Positions 1-12,510 of a stretch of DNA of 64,000 bases are shown here, one piece after another. Positions within the stretch are counted from its first letter, which is position 1; every line of letters begins with the position of its first letter. Made by a program: the position numbers and the translations under genes. The notes under the pieces were generated by a model, which saw only the letters and a program-made list of their open reading frames with translations, was not told the origin of the DNA and searched no databases. Source of the DNA: Epiperipatus broadwayi (taxonomy: Eukaryota; Onychophora; Udeonychophora; Euonychophora; Peripatidae); NCBI GenBank assembly GCA_028023455.1, contig JAQFVV010012489.1, positions 2,111,881 to 2,175,880 of the forward strand, in the 5' to 3' direction.

Positions 1-1050
1 CCTAGGATAATAATAATTAACGTTGACAATAATAATCATTTTTTGAAGTGCACATATAACACTGGTCTAATTACATATATATATATATATATATATAGTT
101 TATCCCTGAGGCAATTTGAACTTAACAGATCTGTTTGACTTTGAAAAAGTCAACTTGGATACTGATCTCACATTAATTTCGAAGATAAAAGAGTAATTTT
201 TTATACATCGACAGTAGAGGCTGTTGTATGTTTAGATTTAAACAAAATATAATTTCTGCATTCATACACACACGCATAAATACACGCACATATATGTAAT
301 AGAACAATTGCAGTGCCTAATATGAAATGCATGAGATTACTCTCTTGAAGTGCTATCATTATAAATAATTTATTTGCCATATGTATTTCGATTGAGATAA
401 CACTTGTTCTTCTATAGTGAAATTGTTCATGACAATTCTTTATATAATAACATAGAATGCAATAAGAAATGGTCTTTTTAATTGCATAAATTATTGAACA
501 TTGCAGGCAAGGGCAGATCAATTATATATAAAAACGGTGCTTCAAGAGAAAAATCTGTGCATTATATATATATATATTGTAAGGGAAATACATGTTGATG
601 TATTAAATCTATTTATTGAACTAATTTTATAAAATAGATACATGCAAGTATGTCAACCTAATTATTAGTCTTCACAATGGATCACCAGTTTTATTTAGTA
701 GAAATAGTCCATTGTAGCTCCAAAAAATTGGGTATGATGCCGTAGTTTGCCTGTTCAGAATATTACAGTGATACAACATTGAATTCTTATAATATTCCAA
801 TCTAAATTAATTATAGAAGATCACACGTATCATTAGCGTAATTAAGATTCTGGAGTATAGAAAAAATACATTTAGTGAGGTATATTATACAATGTAAAAA
901 TATAAAAATTAAAGAAAAAAAATTTGAACATATGTATCACACAAAAAAATTATACGATATAAAAATATAGAAAATAAAAACATATTTTTGAACATAAATA
1001 TCACAAAATTGTAATTGGTTAATACTCTTTGGGTAGTAACAAATTATTTT
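1..1050. other. A+T-rich sequence, no feature
   Basis: I see no coding pattern or recognisable repeat here apart from short (AT)n runs near 74-98 and 565-578. A 106-codon open frame on the minus strand (201-521) has no family resemblance and is typical of chance frames in this composition. Confidence 0.6.
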
Positions 1051-1052
1051 AA

Positions 1053-2886
1053 TTAGTGTGAAGTTTGCACTTGTTTATTTTTAATAAGATTAGAAAAAAT
1101 ATCTGGCTCAATTTTGCTCAACTTAAGGTGAAGATATGATTCAATATTGAGCAAATTTCTATATTTATTTTTTATCAAAATAATAGCAGAAAATTCATTC
1201 TCACACAAGTATGTGGTACAGAATGACATTAACAATTTTAATGCTTGCTGAAAGAGTTCTGGATATTCTACCCAGGTACCCAACAGCCAAAATAAAAAGA
1301 AGCCAATATTCTGAAATTTCAATTTCAATCCACCATTAGTAATAAGATCTATAAAAGACTCACAACTAAGTATCTGGAATCTCTTCTATAAATACAACAG
1401 GATTGCATGTCCAACTTTAAGTAGCAAAATCTTCAGCAAAATATTTTTGAAAACAGTAATACAAAGATTTTAAATGATCCTACATGTCATAATGACACAG
1501 TCTATTGTTTTCTTCTGAAAAATTATATAGTGTGGAAAACACACTAAAATTTTTTTTCTTGATTTGTTTTTAAAGTGATGGTAATTTATTTTTAAATGCT
1601 GTTATTTTATTGCTAAGGTCAATCAGAGAATTGTTAGCTCCCTGCAAATTCATATTTTAATCATTTAGCATTTAACCTTAAGAAAATATCTAATAGGTCT
1701 GCTTGTCTAAATAGCCATTAGTCATCAGTAAGATAATCTTTTATTGAATCTCCTGAATTCATAAAAAAAATATTTACCTTGCAGTGTAACTCAAAAAGTT
1801 GGCTGAGAACTTTGCCTAATAAGAGCCACTGAACCTTGGTATAAAGTAATAGCTTTTTATGTTCACTTCCCATCTCATTACATAGACTTGAATATAAGTG
1901 GAAATTAAGTGATTTTGATTTTATCAAGTTAACTATTTTTACAATTTCATTAAGAATAGATCTTAAAATTCACAGGGATATATTTTATAGCTAAAACTTC
2001 CCGATGAATTATACAGTGTATAGATTTACATTCTGGTGCTACTTCTTTAATATTCATTACTATACCTGATATCTGTCCAATTATTGTGCGAGCACCATCT
2101 GTGTAAACTTCATCATATTTGTACCAACTTATATTATTTTTTTTATCATTCATTATTTTTAATATTTCATCTGATGTTGTTTGTGCAGATAACTTACAAA
2201 ATAATATTTCTTCTTGAATTTTATTGAGGAAATCAAATCTTACTGTATACAAGTAATTGTGCTAATTTAGAGATTATGCTTTCATATTCTTGCAAAAAAT
2301 CAAACTAGCATTCTCTTAATCTCTTGATTAATCATTTATTTGCCTTTTTTACTTTGATGTTTAGGAGTGACACTCTATCAATTTTGTTGGCTGCTTTTCC
2401 TCCAAATACAGATTTCACATTATCTTTAGTTACTGGTAACAACAAAGTTTCTCATATTGTATGTGCTTTAGCACACCTGACTATTTGCAAATATGCTATA
2501 TATAATGCCAGTACAAAATTGGTGTTAGGACTAGTGAAAGAAGACAGAACTGCTTTTTGGTCACAAAATTCACATAGTTTTCTTTTTTAAAAATCAATTG
2601 GTTTATCTTATAAATTTTGATGTTGGTATAATAAATGTCTTTTCAAAAAAGAGGCTGCAAACATCCATTTGCTAAATATTCAAAACATAAAACACACTGT
2701 GGAATAGATTCAATTTCTATGCTAGATTTCATGGAGAATTCATAATTTATACAGTTAGGATCATACTTCCTGATCCAACTATCTTTATGTTTTGATGTCA
2801 ATGATTCAATTTTTTTCATATCTGGTGATTTATTTTATTTTGATTTAGAATAATTATATCCAGCCTGCTCTAAAAATCTCTTCATA
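1053..2886 (-). pseudogene. hAT transposase relic, ZBED5/SCAND3-like
   Basis: This is a broken transposase of the hAT superfamily (cut-and-paste DNA transposition, RNase-H-like core). Read from 2886 downward it begins MKRFLEQAGYNYSKSK, followed by a BED-finger-like stretch with the pair CVLC near 2680. A region near 2400 (FGGKAANKID) resembles the ZBED5 pre-catalytic region. At 1950-2252 lie TDGARTIIGQISG and the motif APECKSIHCIIHREVLA. At 1718-1927 lie EMGSEHKKLLLYTKVQWL and GKVLSQLFELH. At 1053-1328 is the C-terminal dimerisation region (TTYLCENEFSAIILIKNKYR, then LNIESYLHLKLSKIEPDI). These blocks occur in the order known for ZBED5/SCAND3/FAM200-type hAT proteins. Stops and frameshifts separate them, so the copy is dead. 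I could not find convincing terminal inverted repeats or an 8-base target duplication. The family call is firm; the exact ends are not. Confidence 0.85.
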
Positions 2887-3329
2887 TTAAGGCCACTAAT
2901 CATCCTAATTTAAATGACAATTAAAATAATAAAAACAAATAAATACTACTTGAAACTTACTATGTCGATTGTTAAATGTATAATGTTTTAAAATTTATTA
3001 GACTGCACTTCACGGAATTAATAAAAGTCACTATAATTCACAAAACAAAGAACACTTTGTAATTATTTTCAATACATTTGTGCTGGATATAACACTACAA
3101 ATAACTGTTTCAAACAGATTTTATGCCTACACTTATCATCATATAAGAAAAAGCTCAGGCTAGTAAAAATACAAAATATTACTATTTTGATCAAACTTTT
3201 ACTTTGTTTTACTTTTTACTTTAAAAAAATTGTTGATATAAAAAATTAACCAATTATACTTTTGTGATATTTTTTTTAAAAATACAAATGTTTTAAAAAA
3301 TAATTACATGTTATACATATGTATTATGT

Positions 3330-4235
3330 TATTATTATTATACTTGTCATGTACAGGTAACTTGGCATTCATGTACCAGTTACCAACTGTTGCCCTAGCA
3401 TACTTCTTTATTTTATCCACCCTTCTTACATGTGGTGTTTTTTAAAGTCTTTTACAATCTCTTAGAACCCAGTTTAAGATTTCAACTCTCCATCTATTAT
3501 TGTCTCTTCTAGCAATATGTCCAGCCTAATACCACTTGCCTCTTATTCATTTAATGATGTCAGTAATATCTATTTATTCTCTCACCCATATATTATGTTT
3601 TCAATCTCTTCTTGTTACTCCTAACATGCAACTATTTATACATCATTGAAAGTCTGAAGTCTCTGTTTAGCTTTTCTGTTAAGTATCCAAATCTCAGATC
3701 CATAAGTAAGAACTGGTAAAACACATTTATTAAAAACCTTCTTTTTCAAACACATAGGCATTAAGTTATTTCTACCGAAAGTAATCCAACCATGTTTAAT
3801 TCTATGATTAATTTAATCCATTGTGTTTCTGACTGCAGTAATAATCTGAGAAAGATATTTGTAGTTGTTAAACTTTTCTAATTCATCATTATCTATCTTT
3901 ATTTCCTTCTTTTGAGAAAATCCATTGAACATTACTTTAGTCTTTTTAACATTTACCTTTAATCCTACTTTTTTCCATTCATCTGATAATTCTTCCAATA
4001 TTTCCTGAAGCTCTAAAGCATTATTTGCAAAAACAACTACATCACTGAAAGTATCTAGATGACTTAAATAATCTCCATTTACTTTTACTCCCTTAGCTTC
4101 CCATTTTAATCCATAAAATACTTATTACAAAATTGCTGTAAAATTTTTGGAGATATGGAGTCACCTTATCATATACCCTTTTTAATATTAATCTTTTTCG
4201 AATCATTATGTAATCTAACTGTTACTGACACGTTT
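3330..4235 (-). pseudogene. RTE-like LINE reverse transcriptase 3' fragment
   Basis: This is a relic of the 3' half of a non-LTR retrotransposon. Reading down from 4235 gives VRLHNDSKKINIKKG, matching the segment before the QGD/ISPKLF motif of endonuclease-reverse-transcriptase ORFs. Next come a damaged catalytic region (DVVVFANNALELQEILEEL in place of FADD) and a 61-codon open stretch at 3813-3998 with LKVNVKKTKVMFNG and FNNYKYLSQII. The usual C-terminal sequence follows (MPMCLKKKVFNKCVLPVLTY, then GHIARRDNNRW near 3500). Several frameshifts and stops are present. The 3' end appears to be an ATA-type simple repeat at 3329-3345, as RTE-clade elements often have. It is 5'-truncated. The RTE assignment rests on motif wording and is an inference. 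Confidence 0.82.
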
Positions 4236-4239
4236 ATAT

Positions 4240-5600
4240 ATATAATCATATTTCATTAATTCATTAGATCAATTGATTTAGAGATAATCACTATTATTCA
4301 AAAGACAAAAAATTATAATTGTACACTTAATTTCTTCTTTGCTAGTTATTACATATTTTTATTATTTAATCTTTCAAAAATGTTTGATAGATTCAAGAGC
4401 AAAAGATGCCTGAATCAAATCTCAATCTGTCATTTTTTGGTACTCCAAGGCTACATGCCCCCTGAGTATGACCTATTTAATAATTTATTTAACAACAACT
4501 GTAATAAATATATAATGATTTAGTTAGGCAGTCAGATAATAAAATATTTAACAACTAAACTGAATAAATAATTTTTATCATAATTTTAAGAAATGGCTTT
4601 AAAATATTGAATTTCTGTTACAAAGTTTTTATCAATATATATTTGGATTACTGTTTTTATCATTAGCACTTTTAACATTATATTCATTTTCATCATTGCC
4701 ACAAAAACCTCAACAGAAGAAAAATCACTGTATTTTTATTTAAAAGAAAATCTGTTTTTATTTCTTATTAAACCACCATTTGTTTGTACTAACATGCCTT
4801 TTTTAAATTTAAGCCTCCAAGAAGTTTTTTTCAAGTACTCTTCCCTTGTTCACTTTTTAAACTTAAAATATGTTTGAGAGTAATACAGAGGCAATATTAT
4901 TAGTTATAAATATTTATAACAATAAATAACAAAGTATATGCATAGGGTGATTATAGCCAACATTCAGATAGAAAGAATAATTCAATTTTAGTTTTATATA
5001 ATGATGTTTGGTTATAAGAGTGAAAGAAATTATGCTTATGATTAATTCTATTTTGTAGTAATGATGGTATTTAAATCATGTTATCAAAGTGTTGGTTACT
5101 ATAGTTATAACTTATTGTTAGTATTTATTACAGGATAAAACCAGAGTTAAGTTGCTAGGTTACTTATCATTTTATAACCATGTTGGAGATTATGATAATA
5201 TTACCTATAATGTCAATGATTAGCTGTGTGTATAATAATTAGTCTGAACCTATTGCTCTTATTCAAATATATCACAAACAAAAGAAAAAAAATGTATTCT
5301 GCCATTATTGCTTGAAAATAACTATTATTCTTTATTTGTCTGATATAAGGATTCATTAAAAATAGTCCTGCATGGTTTAATGCAGTGGCAAAGTAGCAGA
5401 CTTTGAAGTTCTGGACCTATATGCCATGTGCCAAATTCTGACAAATGCAATGCTCACATTGCTTGTGAACTCCTAAGCCATAAATCATTTAACATATTCT
5501 TTTATTTATTGGTTAAAAATAATTGGTAGCTTCAATTTTTTAATTCAATCTGTGTGACTAGTTAAAACAGTTTACTAGAAATATAAACTATTATATGTGG
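4240..5600. other. A+T-rich sequence, possible tRNA-like SINE relic
   Basis: I see mostly featureless sequence. At 5375-5460 a slightly G+C-richer stretch (GCAGTGGCAAAGTAGCAG, later GTGCCAAATTCTG) faintly resembles degenerate A and B boxes of a tRNA-derived repeat. The match is too weak to call. Confidence 0.4.
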
Positions 5601-5603
5601 AAG

Positions 5604-5872
5604 GGACTTTAACTCAGACTTTCAAGCTCCTTACAGTTATGGCACTCCATCTTATATAACCAATACAGATGGACATATATATGTGAAAAAAATAAATGAT
5701 CTCCAATATACATACTTCATGCTGGTACTAACTATCTGTTGGTCCAAATCACCATCTCCCACACATATATATAATTAGTGCTCAGTTTATATTAAGATAG
5801 CAAACTTCAAGCTTTAATGCACAAGCTTCAATCTTCTCCACCCTATAACTCTTCTGCCATCCATATATTAAT
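5604..5872 (-). mobile_element. Foldback family 1 copy, degenerate
   Basis: This is an old copy of the most frequent repeat in the window, with its hammerhead-encoding sense on the minus strand. It carries the family landmarks in reverse: AACTCAGACTTTCAAGCTCC at the start, CCAATATACATACTTCATGC over the module, then CAGTTTATATTAAGATAGCA. The core box reads CAGATAG instead of CTGATGA, so no active fold is expected. Confidence 0.75.
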
Positions 5873-6007
5873 TTACTATATATGTTTGTACCATAGATAA
5901 TATATAATAAAATATATTCTACCAGAATATGTAGACAATAATCAACTGTTTTGTATCAAAGATTTATTACCATAATAGTTGATAATTGTCTACATACTCT
6001 GGTGGAA

Positions 6008-6008
6008 T

Positions 6009-6069
<61 letters not shown>

Positions 6070-6085
6070 TTATAGAGAGAGAGAG
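6008..6085. repeat. Compound microsatellite (TA)n(TG)n(GA)n
   Basis: A TA run passes directly into a TG run and then a short GA run. A flanking 30-base imperfect inverted repeat (5921-5950 against 5976-6003) brackets the preceding unique segment. Confidence 0.95.
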
Positions 6086-6770
6086 CTCGCAAATAAGCTC
6101 TTAACAGGCTTTAAAGAATATCCCCAACCTATGAAATACTCAAATTGGTATGTGGTCATGAAAACATGTAAGTCTAGTTGTGACTCTTAGATCTTTTCTA
6201 GTATTGCCCCATTGCTGTTGTTCAACATCACACAAAATAGGCTCGTCCAGGATAATTATTCTATAATATCAAACTTTACTCTTCAGTTAGTTTACAACTT
6301 GTATCCCAATAGTCTTATTTTCAACCAATTTCACATTCAGAATATATACTTACTACATCTAATATTGTCATAATATTAATTAAAAGTACTATACATTAAA
6401 ACTTGCCAACATAGCCTTTACAATCATACTTTGATCTCAAAATTTTTAGCCTGAGATTATTATTCTACCTATGCTAAGTAAGTGGCATATGATGTACATC
6501 TTAATTAAAAGGCATTTGAAATAATGTGTAAATCAAATGATTGTAATAATAATGATTTTAGTATCAACTAATTCTCCAGAATTCCAGATATTGGTACCAA
6601 AACATTAGAATTAAAAAATACCTTAATTAATCAATCTCTGATTTTGTTATTTCCTATTTTTATTGATTTGCCTTTTAAAACACGATTTACTTAAATTCGT
6701 TTTCTGTGCAACTTTTTATCTGTTTTATTTTTTTAAATATTGTGGACAAAATAAGTTTATTTTTATGGTA

Positions 6771-7067
6771 AAATATAGGGGTTTGAACATAGACTTTCAA
6801 GCTCCTTTTAGTCATCTACTCTATCTCATACAACTGATACCCATGGCCACACATTTTTAAAAAATATAAATGATCTCCAATATATGTATTTCATGCTGAA
6901 TTAGCACTCATTAGTTTGTCCAATTGGTGAGTGCTGGTTCAGCATGAAATACATATAAAAGATCATTTATCTTTTTCACATGTGTGTGGCCATGTGTATC
7001 AGCTGTATGAGATAGAGTGGATGGCTGAAGAGAGTTTGAAAGTCTATGTTTAAACCCCCTATATTAT
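6771..7067. mobile_element. Foldback family 1 head-to-head pair
   Basis: Two roughly 140-base inverted arms of family 1 meet near 6915. The left arm starts GGGGTTTGAACATAGACTTT and the right arm ends with its complement. Each arm carries one hammerhead module facing the palindrome centre. The left one has CUAAUGA in place of CUGAUGA, and the right one lost the start of the core box at the junction, so both are probably inactive. The pair could arise by inverted insertion or by template switching. Confidence 0.8.
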
Positions 7068-7117
7068 CTAGACTTCAGGTAGCTACTATCTCAAAATTAT
7101 CCCATAGTTATTACCAC

Positions 7118-7290
7118 GCTTCCCTTAAAATAAGACCTAACCAGAAAATATGCTATACCATGACTTTTCAGGATGTTGATAATATAAGTCCTATCCCAAA
7201 TATAAGACTTAGTTAAGATTGTCAGCCTGATGGATGGAATCATTCATTTGTTGAAACACATAACAGATGTATAAAATTATAAAGTAATAA
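7118..7290. mobile_element. Relic of a widespread small non-autonomous DNA transposon
   Basis: The stretch has spaced repeats of ATAAGACCTA, ATAAGTCCTA and ATAAGACTTA, with CATGACTTTTCAGGATG between them and TTGTCAGCCTGATGGATGG after them. I recognise this internal layout from short non-autonomous DNA transposons (hAT-like, as I recall) found in many animal genomes. No coding capacity remains. Confidence 0.5.
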
Positions 7291-7552
7291 ATATAACATT
7301 CAAAATGTTTATCCATTACAACTAGCATAAGAAAAGAAAACAATTTTTGAATTAAAATAATAAATGTATGAATAAATGTAGATTTGTGTACTTGAATAAA
7401 TGTTATTTATAATTATTTTGCTGGAAGACTCATAACTGGTTATTTTAAAAAACTTGCAAACACAATTTTTCTTTCATTTGATATATAACATTAATCCGTG
7501 TGTTAGAATATATCTGTAGTAACTTAATATTTATGTTAATATTAAAAATACA

Positions 7553-7762
7553 CACGCATATATAATTCGTCTATATATAGATAAATCAAATAAATAAATA
7601 AATAACAAACTTTTATTGATTTCTTCTAGCGCTTTCAAAGGTATAATGAAAATGTTATATCTTTGAAAGCGCTAGAAGAAATCAATAAAAGTTTGTTATT
7701 TATTTATTTATTTGATTTGATTTATCTATATATAGCCGAATTATATATGCGTGTGCATTTTT
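7553..7762. repeat. Near-perfect 210-base hairpin (MITE-like)
   Basis: Two arms of about 95 bases are inverse complements with only a few mismatches and a loop of about 20 bases around 7645-7662. The outermost arm sequence is CACACGCATATATAATTCG. The inner arm includes TTTCTTCTAGCGCTTTCAAA. There is no open frame. It looks like a miniature foldback element. The flanking bases are A+T-rich, so a target duplication cannot be told from background. Confidence 0.85.
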
Positions 7763-7764
7763 CA

Positions 7765-8910
7765 TCTGATGTCCAGTCCAACCATATGTAATTGTAAATA
7801 AATCAATATTGATAATTGAAATGATCTCAGTTCAAATTAATTCAATCCAGCTTAAGTTTTCATATATTATTTTAAATGAAGTGTTAATAATTTTCTCAAA
7901 ATGTAAATAATTTTTAGTATTTTTGTATAGAATGAGAATGTTCTGTGTATGATTATAATTCTAAACATAAAATATTCAAGCAGTAGTAGAAGTTATTGTC
8001 CGCTATTGAAATTGGTAATATTGAATAAATGTAGATTTTTGTATTTGAATAAATATAAATTTTTGTACATGAAAAAATACCATCCCCTAAAAATGTCCTA
8101 AGTGATCTTTTGGAGCAGAAATTAATATAAGACAGTATTATTTTCAGAAAAACTAGGATCAGTGTGATTACTATCTATGTTCGATATAATTCTGATTTCT
8201 AAAACCATAATCCTAAGCCTATTTTTGACCTTAGATAAATTTCCAAGGTCCAACTAATTTGAAATCGTATCATATGCCAAACAGAAGCACTATTATCCAC
8301 GAGATATTTTAATTATAAACTATTGTTTGCAATTATAAATTACATTCTATAGTTTTAACAAGATATGACAAAACAAAATTAGTTCTCTACCCAAAGGTGT
8401 TTATAGTAATCTTGAATAATAAACGATTAACCGTTGATAAAGCAGTTAAATTCCAATCTCTAGACTGATTTCAAGCTTTTATTTTTATTAACAAGATTTG
8501 GGATTTAAAACTGGAAGTAATGGAATTACACATTTAGCAAGTGCCTTTAACTCCATTTTACTGATCAAACTAAAAGCCTGAAATGAAAAATCTTAAGAAT
8601 TTGAAAGTAAGCCCTGCTTGAACATAGATTTGATTCCATTACAATAATTATATATTTTGATACCCCACTAGACTAAGAGGCTGTTTTTGTTTTATCAGGA
8701 GTTATACAAAATTAAAAAAATAATTGATTATTGCTTGTATTTATTAAATATAATACAATGAATTGCTTTGTACCATTTGTGGGTGGATTAGTAAATCCGC
8801 GAACTAAAGATTCATAAATCATAGCTAAACATTACCACTTCCAGTACTCTAATCCCATTAAACCTTAATGAGAAGAAGAATTTGGTTATTTTATTTGTCT
8901 TTCCAACTTA
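7765..8910. other. A+T-rich sequence, no feature
   Basis: I see nothing here beyond a short repeated phrase (GAATAAATGTAGATTT, near 8022) that also occurs at 7370. Confidence 0.6.
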
Positions 8911-8911
8911 T

Positions 8912-9240
8912 TATACCTTGGCACTAACAAGGGCTTTAAACGTTCCATCATCAGATTTTCAATGAAATGGAAGGCTGAAGAGTTGTGAGTTGGAATAGTT
9001 AAGCCTGTCCATTAAAGTATGAAGATTGGCTATCTTAATATAAAGCTGAGCACTGATTATATATATGTGTGAGGATAGTAATCTAGACCAACTGATGACT
9101 GCTGGTTTAGCATGAAATACGTATATTGGTGATTATTTATCTTTTCAACATGTGTGTGATCAGGTGGGTCAGCAATATGAGATGGCACTGAGATTAGTAA
9201 GTCATGTGAAAGTCTGAGTTCGAATCCCACCTATATTACA
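8912..9240 (+). mobile_element. Foldback family 1, single copy (subfamily b)
   Basis: This is a single arm of family 1. It begins CCTTGGCACTAACAAGGGC and runs through AAGCCTGTCCATTAAAGTA, the hammerhead module at 9078-9136 and AACATGTGTGTGATCAGG. It ends in AAGTCTGAGTTCGAATCCC, which resembles a pol III B box (GGTTCGANTCC). The same wording occurs at 48.8-49.5 kb and 55.6 kb, defining a subfamily with AAAGCTGAGC where the other has TAAACTGAGC. Confidence 0.85.
9078..9136 (+). ncRNA. Hammerhead-like ribozyme module, family 1
   Basis: Type I hammerhead layout. Outer helix I is AGUAAUC with GAUUAUU and has a three-base bulge (UAG); inner helix I is ACCAA with UUGGU. The core box CUGAUGA (9092-9098) is intact. 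Helix II is UGCU with AGCA, with a C.U mismatch at its base. GAAA (9114-9117) is intact. Helix III is AUA/UAU around a CG loop. The predicted cleavage is after the UA at 9125. The weak base of helix II may lower activity. Confidence 0.7.
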
Positions 9241-9244
9241 TATA

Positions 9245-11250
9245 TAAATGCAGGTTTAAGTCTGTACAATGTATTAACTTATTATAGTAAGGTTATTAAG
9301 TGTAAAATTAAAAAGTTAATTGTTCCGAGTGTCACATGATTTTTGAGTTAATACATACATTAAAAAAAAAATACAAAAATTAAATTGCACTGGAGTTTGA
9401 TTTTTTCCTACTGAAGACGCTCATATTTCAATTCATTTATTTATGTTTAAAACAATTTTTGATAAAACAGTTTTTATTAAGATTTAATATTTACTTTCAC
9501 CTGAATACTCATTTTTATGAAGATCCAAAACAAAACAAAAAAATACATTTTTTATTTCATTTTCTTTCTGTTTTGAAATTTTAAAAGCTTCGTCTATAAA
9601 CATTAATATCATATTTTTTTAAAAAAATCTCTTTTTTATTGTTAAAAAAATAAAATTTAGTTAAATAAGTTGATAGTAATTTATAATACAGAATTTTTAC
9701 GAGTCATTTCAACTTAACATAAATACAAATAACTGTAAAATTTTTGTATTATTGAAAAATATTAGATCAGCTTACGAGACGTGCTTAGATCTAAATTTTA
9801 TTTATTTATTTTGTGATGCAATATATAAGCTTTGATTGATAGTCCTTTTAAACTGAATATTATAAATATGTCATGTTAAACATTTTAGAAAGGAAATTTT
9901 ATGATTAATCGCGATAAACATGGTAAAACTACTTAAACTGAACAAATACTTTAAAACGAAGACTATATACTTCTTGAAGAATATATTTTTTGAAGTTTAT
10001 TTTATTTCTATCAAAATATGATCATCATCAAACCATATCATTCACAAAAGAAATAGCCATTCTAACTTAAAAAAAAAAAAAACTAATTCAACAAATGTTG
10101 AATTTTGCTTTAGGAATCAACCAGTCAAGAAATGCAAATATTTCTACATTGTATTTTCAGTCTCTTTATCTGATATTTTATAATGCTGTCATTCAATTTT
10201 TTCTGAGGCAAACATTATTTCTTGAAGAATTTTAACAACTTGCCCGAAAACATCTACCCATTCTCAGCCATATTTCTCCAATGAAAGTAATCAGTTTGCA
10301 TATATTCTAATTATCTTTGAGTTAATACTTTATAAAATGTCTTTTTTTCTCACAAAAAACTATGCTAAATAATCACTAAAGTACCTTTTTAAAAAGTTTG
10401 CAATTATTTATTTGTTTTCCATACCAAATCCAATGGCAACGTAATCTTACAGTTATATATTTAATATCAGTATATACAGTAAGTTGAAAACCATGAATCT
10501 TATGGTTTTGTTGTCCATTCAGCAGTGACTAAGACAAAACTTATTTGCAGGAAGTGACATCATCTGCAGACTCGACAAGCAAATAATTGACCAAATAGAG
10601 GTTTAATTCAGTATTTTATATATAATTTTTAATGTACATTAAAATATACCGATTTATATAAACAATTCACCTAGCATATAAATTTTCTTAAACATGAAAT
10701 ATTAAAATAAATATAATTTCCTAAAATATTATAAATGAATATCTCTATTTAAAAATGAAACCTACTATATGATTTTAGTGGTTTTATTTATTATTACAAA
10801 TATCCAGATTCAAATACGGATTTAATAAATAATAATCAAAATAGCCTTTATAAAATTCTCTATGCCTGCTTTTTCACTTCGTGTGGCAGATAGCTCCAAT
10901 TAGTTATTCTAGCTTTGCTTAGATAACAGATGCTGACTTTATTGCTTATTTTCCAAAAGGAAAGACATGAAAAAACCCTCAAAAATTCAATTTGTCATTT
11001 ATGTTTCACAACTATTGTTCTTCCAGTTAGTCAACCATTTTTTGATATCTAATTAGTGTTTTTTACAATTCATAATTACGCTATTTTATTTGTCATAATT
11101 TTTTTTTTTTAAAAAAATTTAACAAAACACTATTCTCATTGATTTTTAGTTTAGTTTCAGTTTAAAGTAAGTAATTCTTAGATAATTTTTGATTTATTGT
11201 AAATATAATCAATTCTATGACTAGTTTTTGATGTGAATTACAACATTATG
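9245..11250. other. A+T-rich sequence, no feature
   Basis: I read this stretch on both strands and found no repeat, coding remnant or structural RNA that I can support. Confidence 0.55.
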
Positions 11251-12510
11251 GCAGATCCATTATCGGTCTTTTATTTGTAGATGAGATATTCTTGCAACAC
11301 AAAAAGTAGAGAAGATATGGAAGTTATACTGAAGATATGCACAAGAGTGGGTAAAGATATGGGGATTAAATTTAGTAAAGAAAAATCCAAAGTAATCATG
11401 ATAAATACTGGAAAAGAGAAGAGAAATAACTTTTTATTAGGGATATAAAATTAAATGTGGTGAATAGCTATAACTATTTGGGAATTGTCTTAAGTAATCA
11501 GAGAAATTGCTTCGATGAATGGGAGAAAAAATTGATAAACGAAGCAAAGAAAAAAAAAGGGACTGATAAAGAAATTAACATCATTTTCATATAATAAATA
11601 TGATGTACCTAGAATTGTATGGAAGGGAATTGCAGTAGCAGGGTTAACTTATAGTAATGATGCATTATGTATTAGTAAAAGGGTGTTAGATTACTTAGAA
11701 AAAGTACAAAGAGAAATGATAAGATATGCATTAGATGCAGATATGTGAATTGCAAAGAAGGACATTAAGGAGAAATGGGATGGATGAGTTTTTATATGAG
11801 ATGCAAAAAGCAAATGAAAATGTTTGGTAGATTGCAATTTATTGATAATAGGAGAATAGCCAAAATAATATTTAATTGGGTTATGAGTAAAGGTCAGGCA
11901 ACAAGATGTGTGAAGAAAGTAGTATGGTATGCAGGAGATTTAGATAAAGAATTCATGTCAGTATACTAATATAAAAGGTGGAATGATTATGTTATGAGAA
12001 TTGTTGAGTGTTATAGTGGCAAAGAATGTGATAGAAGAATAGATGCATTAATAAAAAACAGGGAGTTGGAGAGATAGATAATTAATATGGAGAGTAAAAA
12101 GAGTTTTAAATATATATAGAGATAAACTGAATATTGGATGCAAGTTAATATTAGGCATCTGTTAATTGAATGTAAATAGCTGCAAGCAGAAAGGGTACGA
12201 GTAATTGAATTAAAGTTGTGGAAGAATAAATATAAATAAAGTGATTATACAGAAAGTAGGTTCTTAGTTTCTATGCTAGGTTTGGGGAAAGGTAGGGAGG
12301 GTGTTTAGATATAAAGACCACAGAGTTGACAAAGATTATGTTGTGGAAATGAGATGGGGCAGGATAGTGAAAAATATGGAAAAAACTTAGGGTGTGGAAT
12401 GAAAGGGGAAGGTAAGGTAGCTAACAGGTTTCTCTGGGCATTGTTGCAGAGTCCTGTCTCTGATAAAGGAGAAGCCCCAATGCACCACATCAATCAGAGG
12501 AAAAACTAGT
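11250..12510 (+). pseudogene. LINE B copy 1, RT C-terminal half and 3' tail
   Basis: This is a relic of a non-LTR retrotransposon of the CR1/L2/Jockey kind. It opens inside the RT palm (LFVDEIFLQ where FADDIVLL is expected, then REDMEVILKICTRVGKDMG and IKFSKEKSKVIMINTGKE). It continues with LTYSNDALCISKRVLDYLEK and then a long C-terminal region (MGWMSFYMRCKKQMKMFGRL, NWVMSKGQATRCVKKVVWYA, VECYSGKECDRRIDALIKN). The zinc-binding segment seen in copy 2 is partly deleted here. Stops and frameshifts occur throughout. The tail GGAGAAGCCCCAATGC is shared with the copy at 20.8 kb. Confidence 0.82.

Noticed and set aside
201-521. 106-codon minus-strand open frame
   Set aside because: Composition is that of random A+T-rich sequence and no family resemblance was seen.
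5375-5460. Possible second SINE family
   Set aside because: Both boxes are degenerate and no other copy was found in the window.
6925-6965. Hammerhead module at the centre of the 6.8-7.07 kb palindrome
   Set aside because: The junction removed the first bases of the core box on one arm, and the other arm has CUAAUGA, so it is not listed as a ribozyme.
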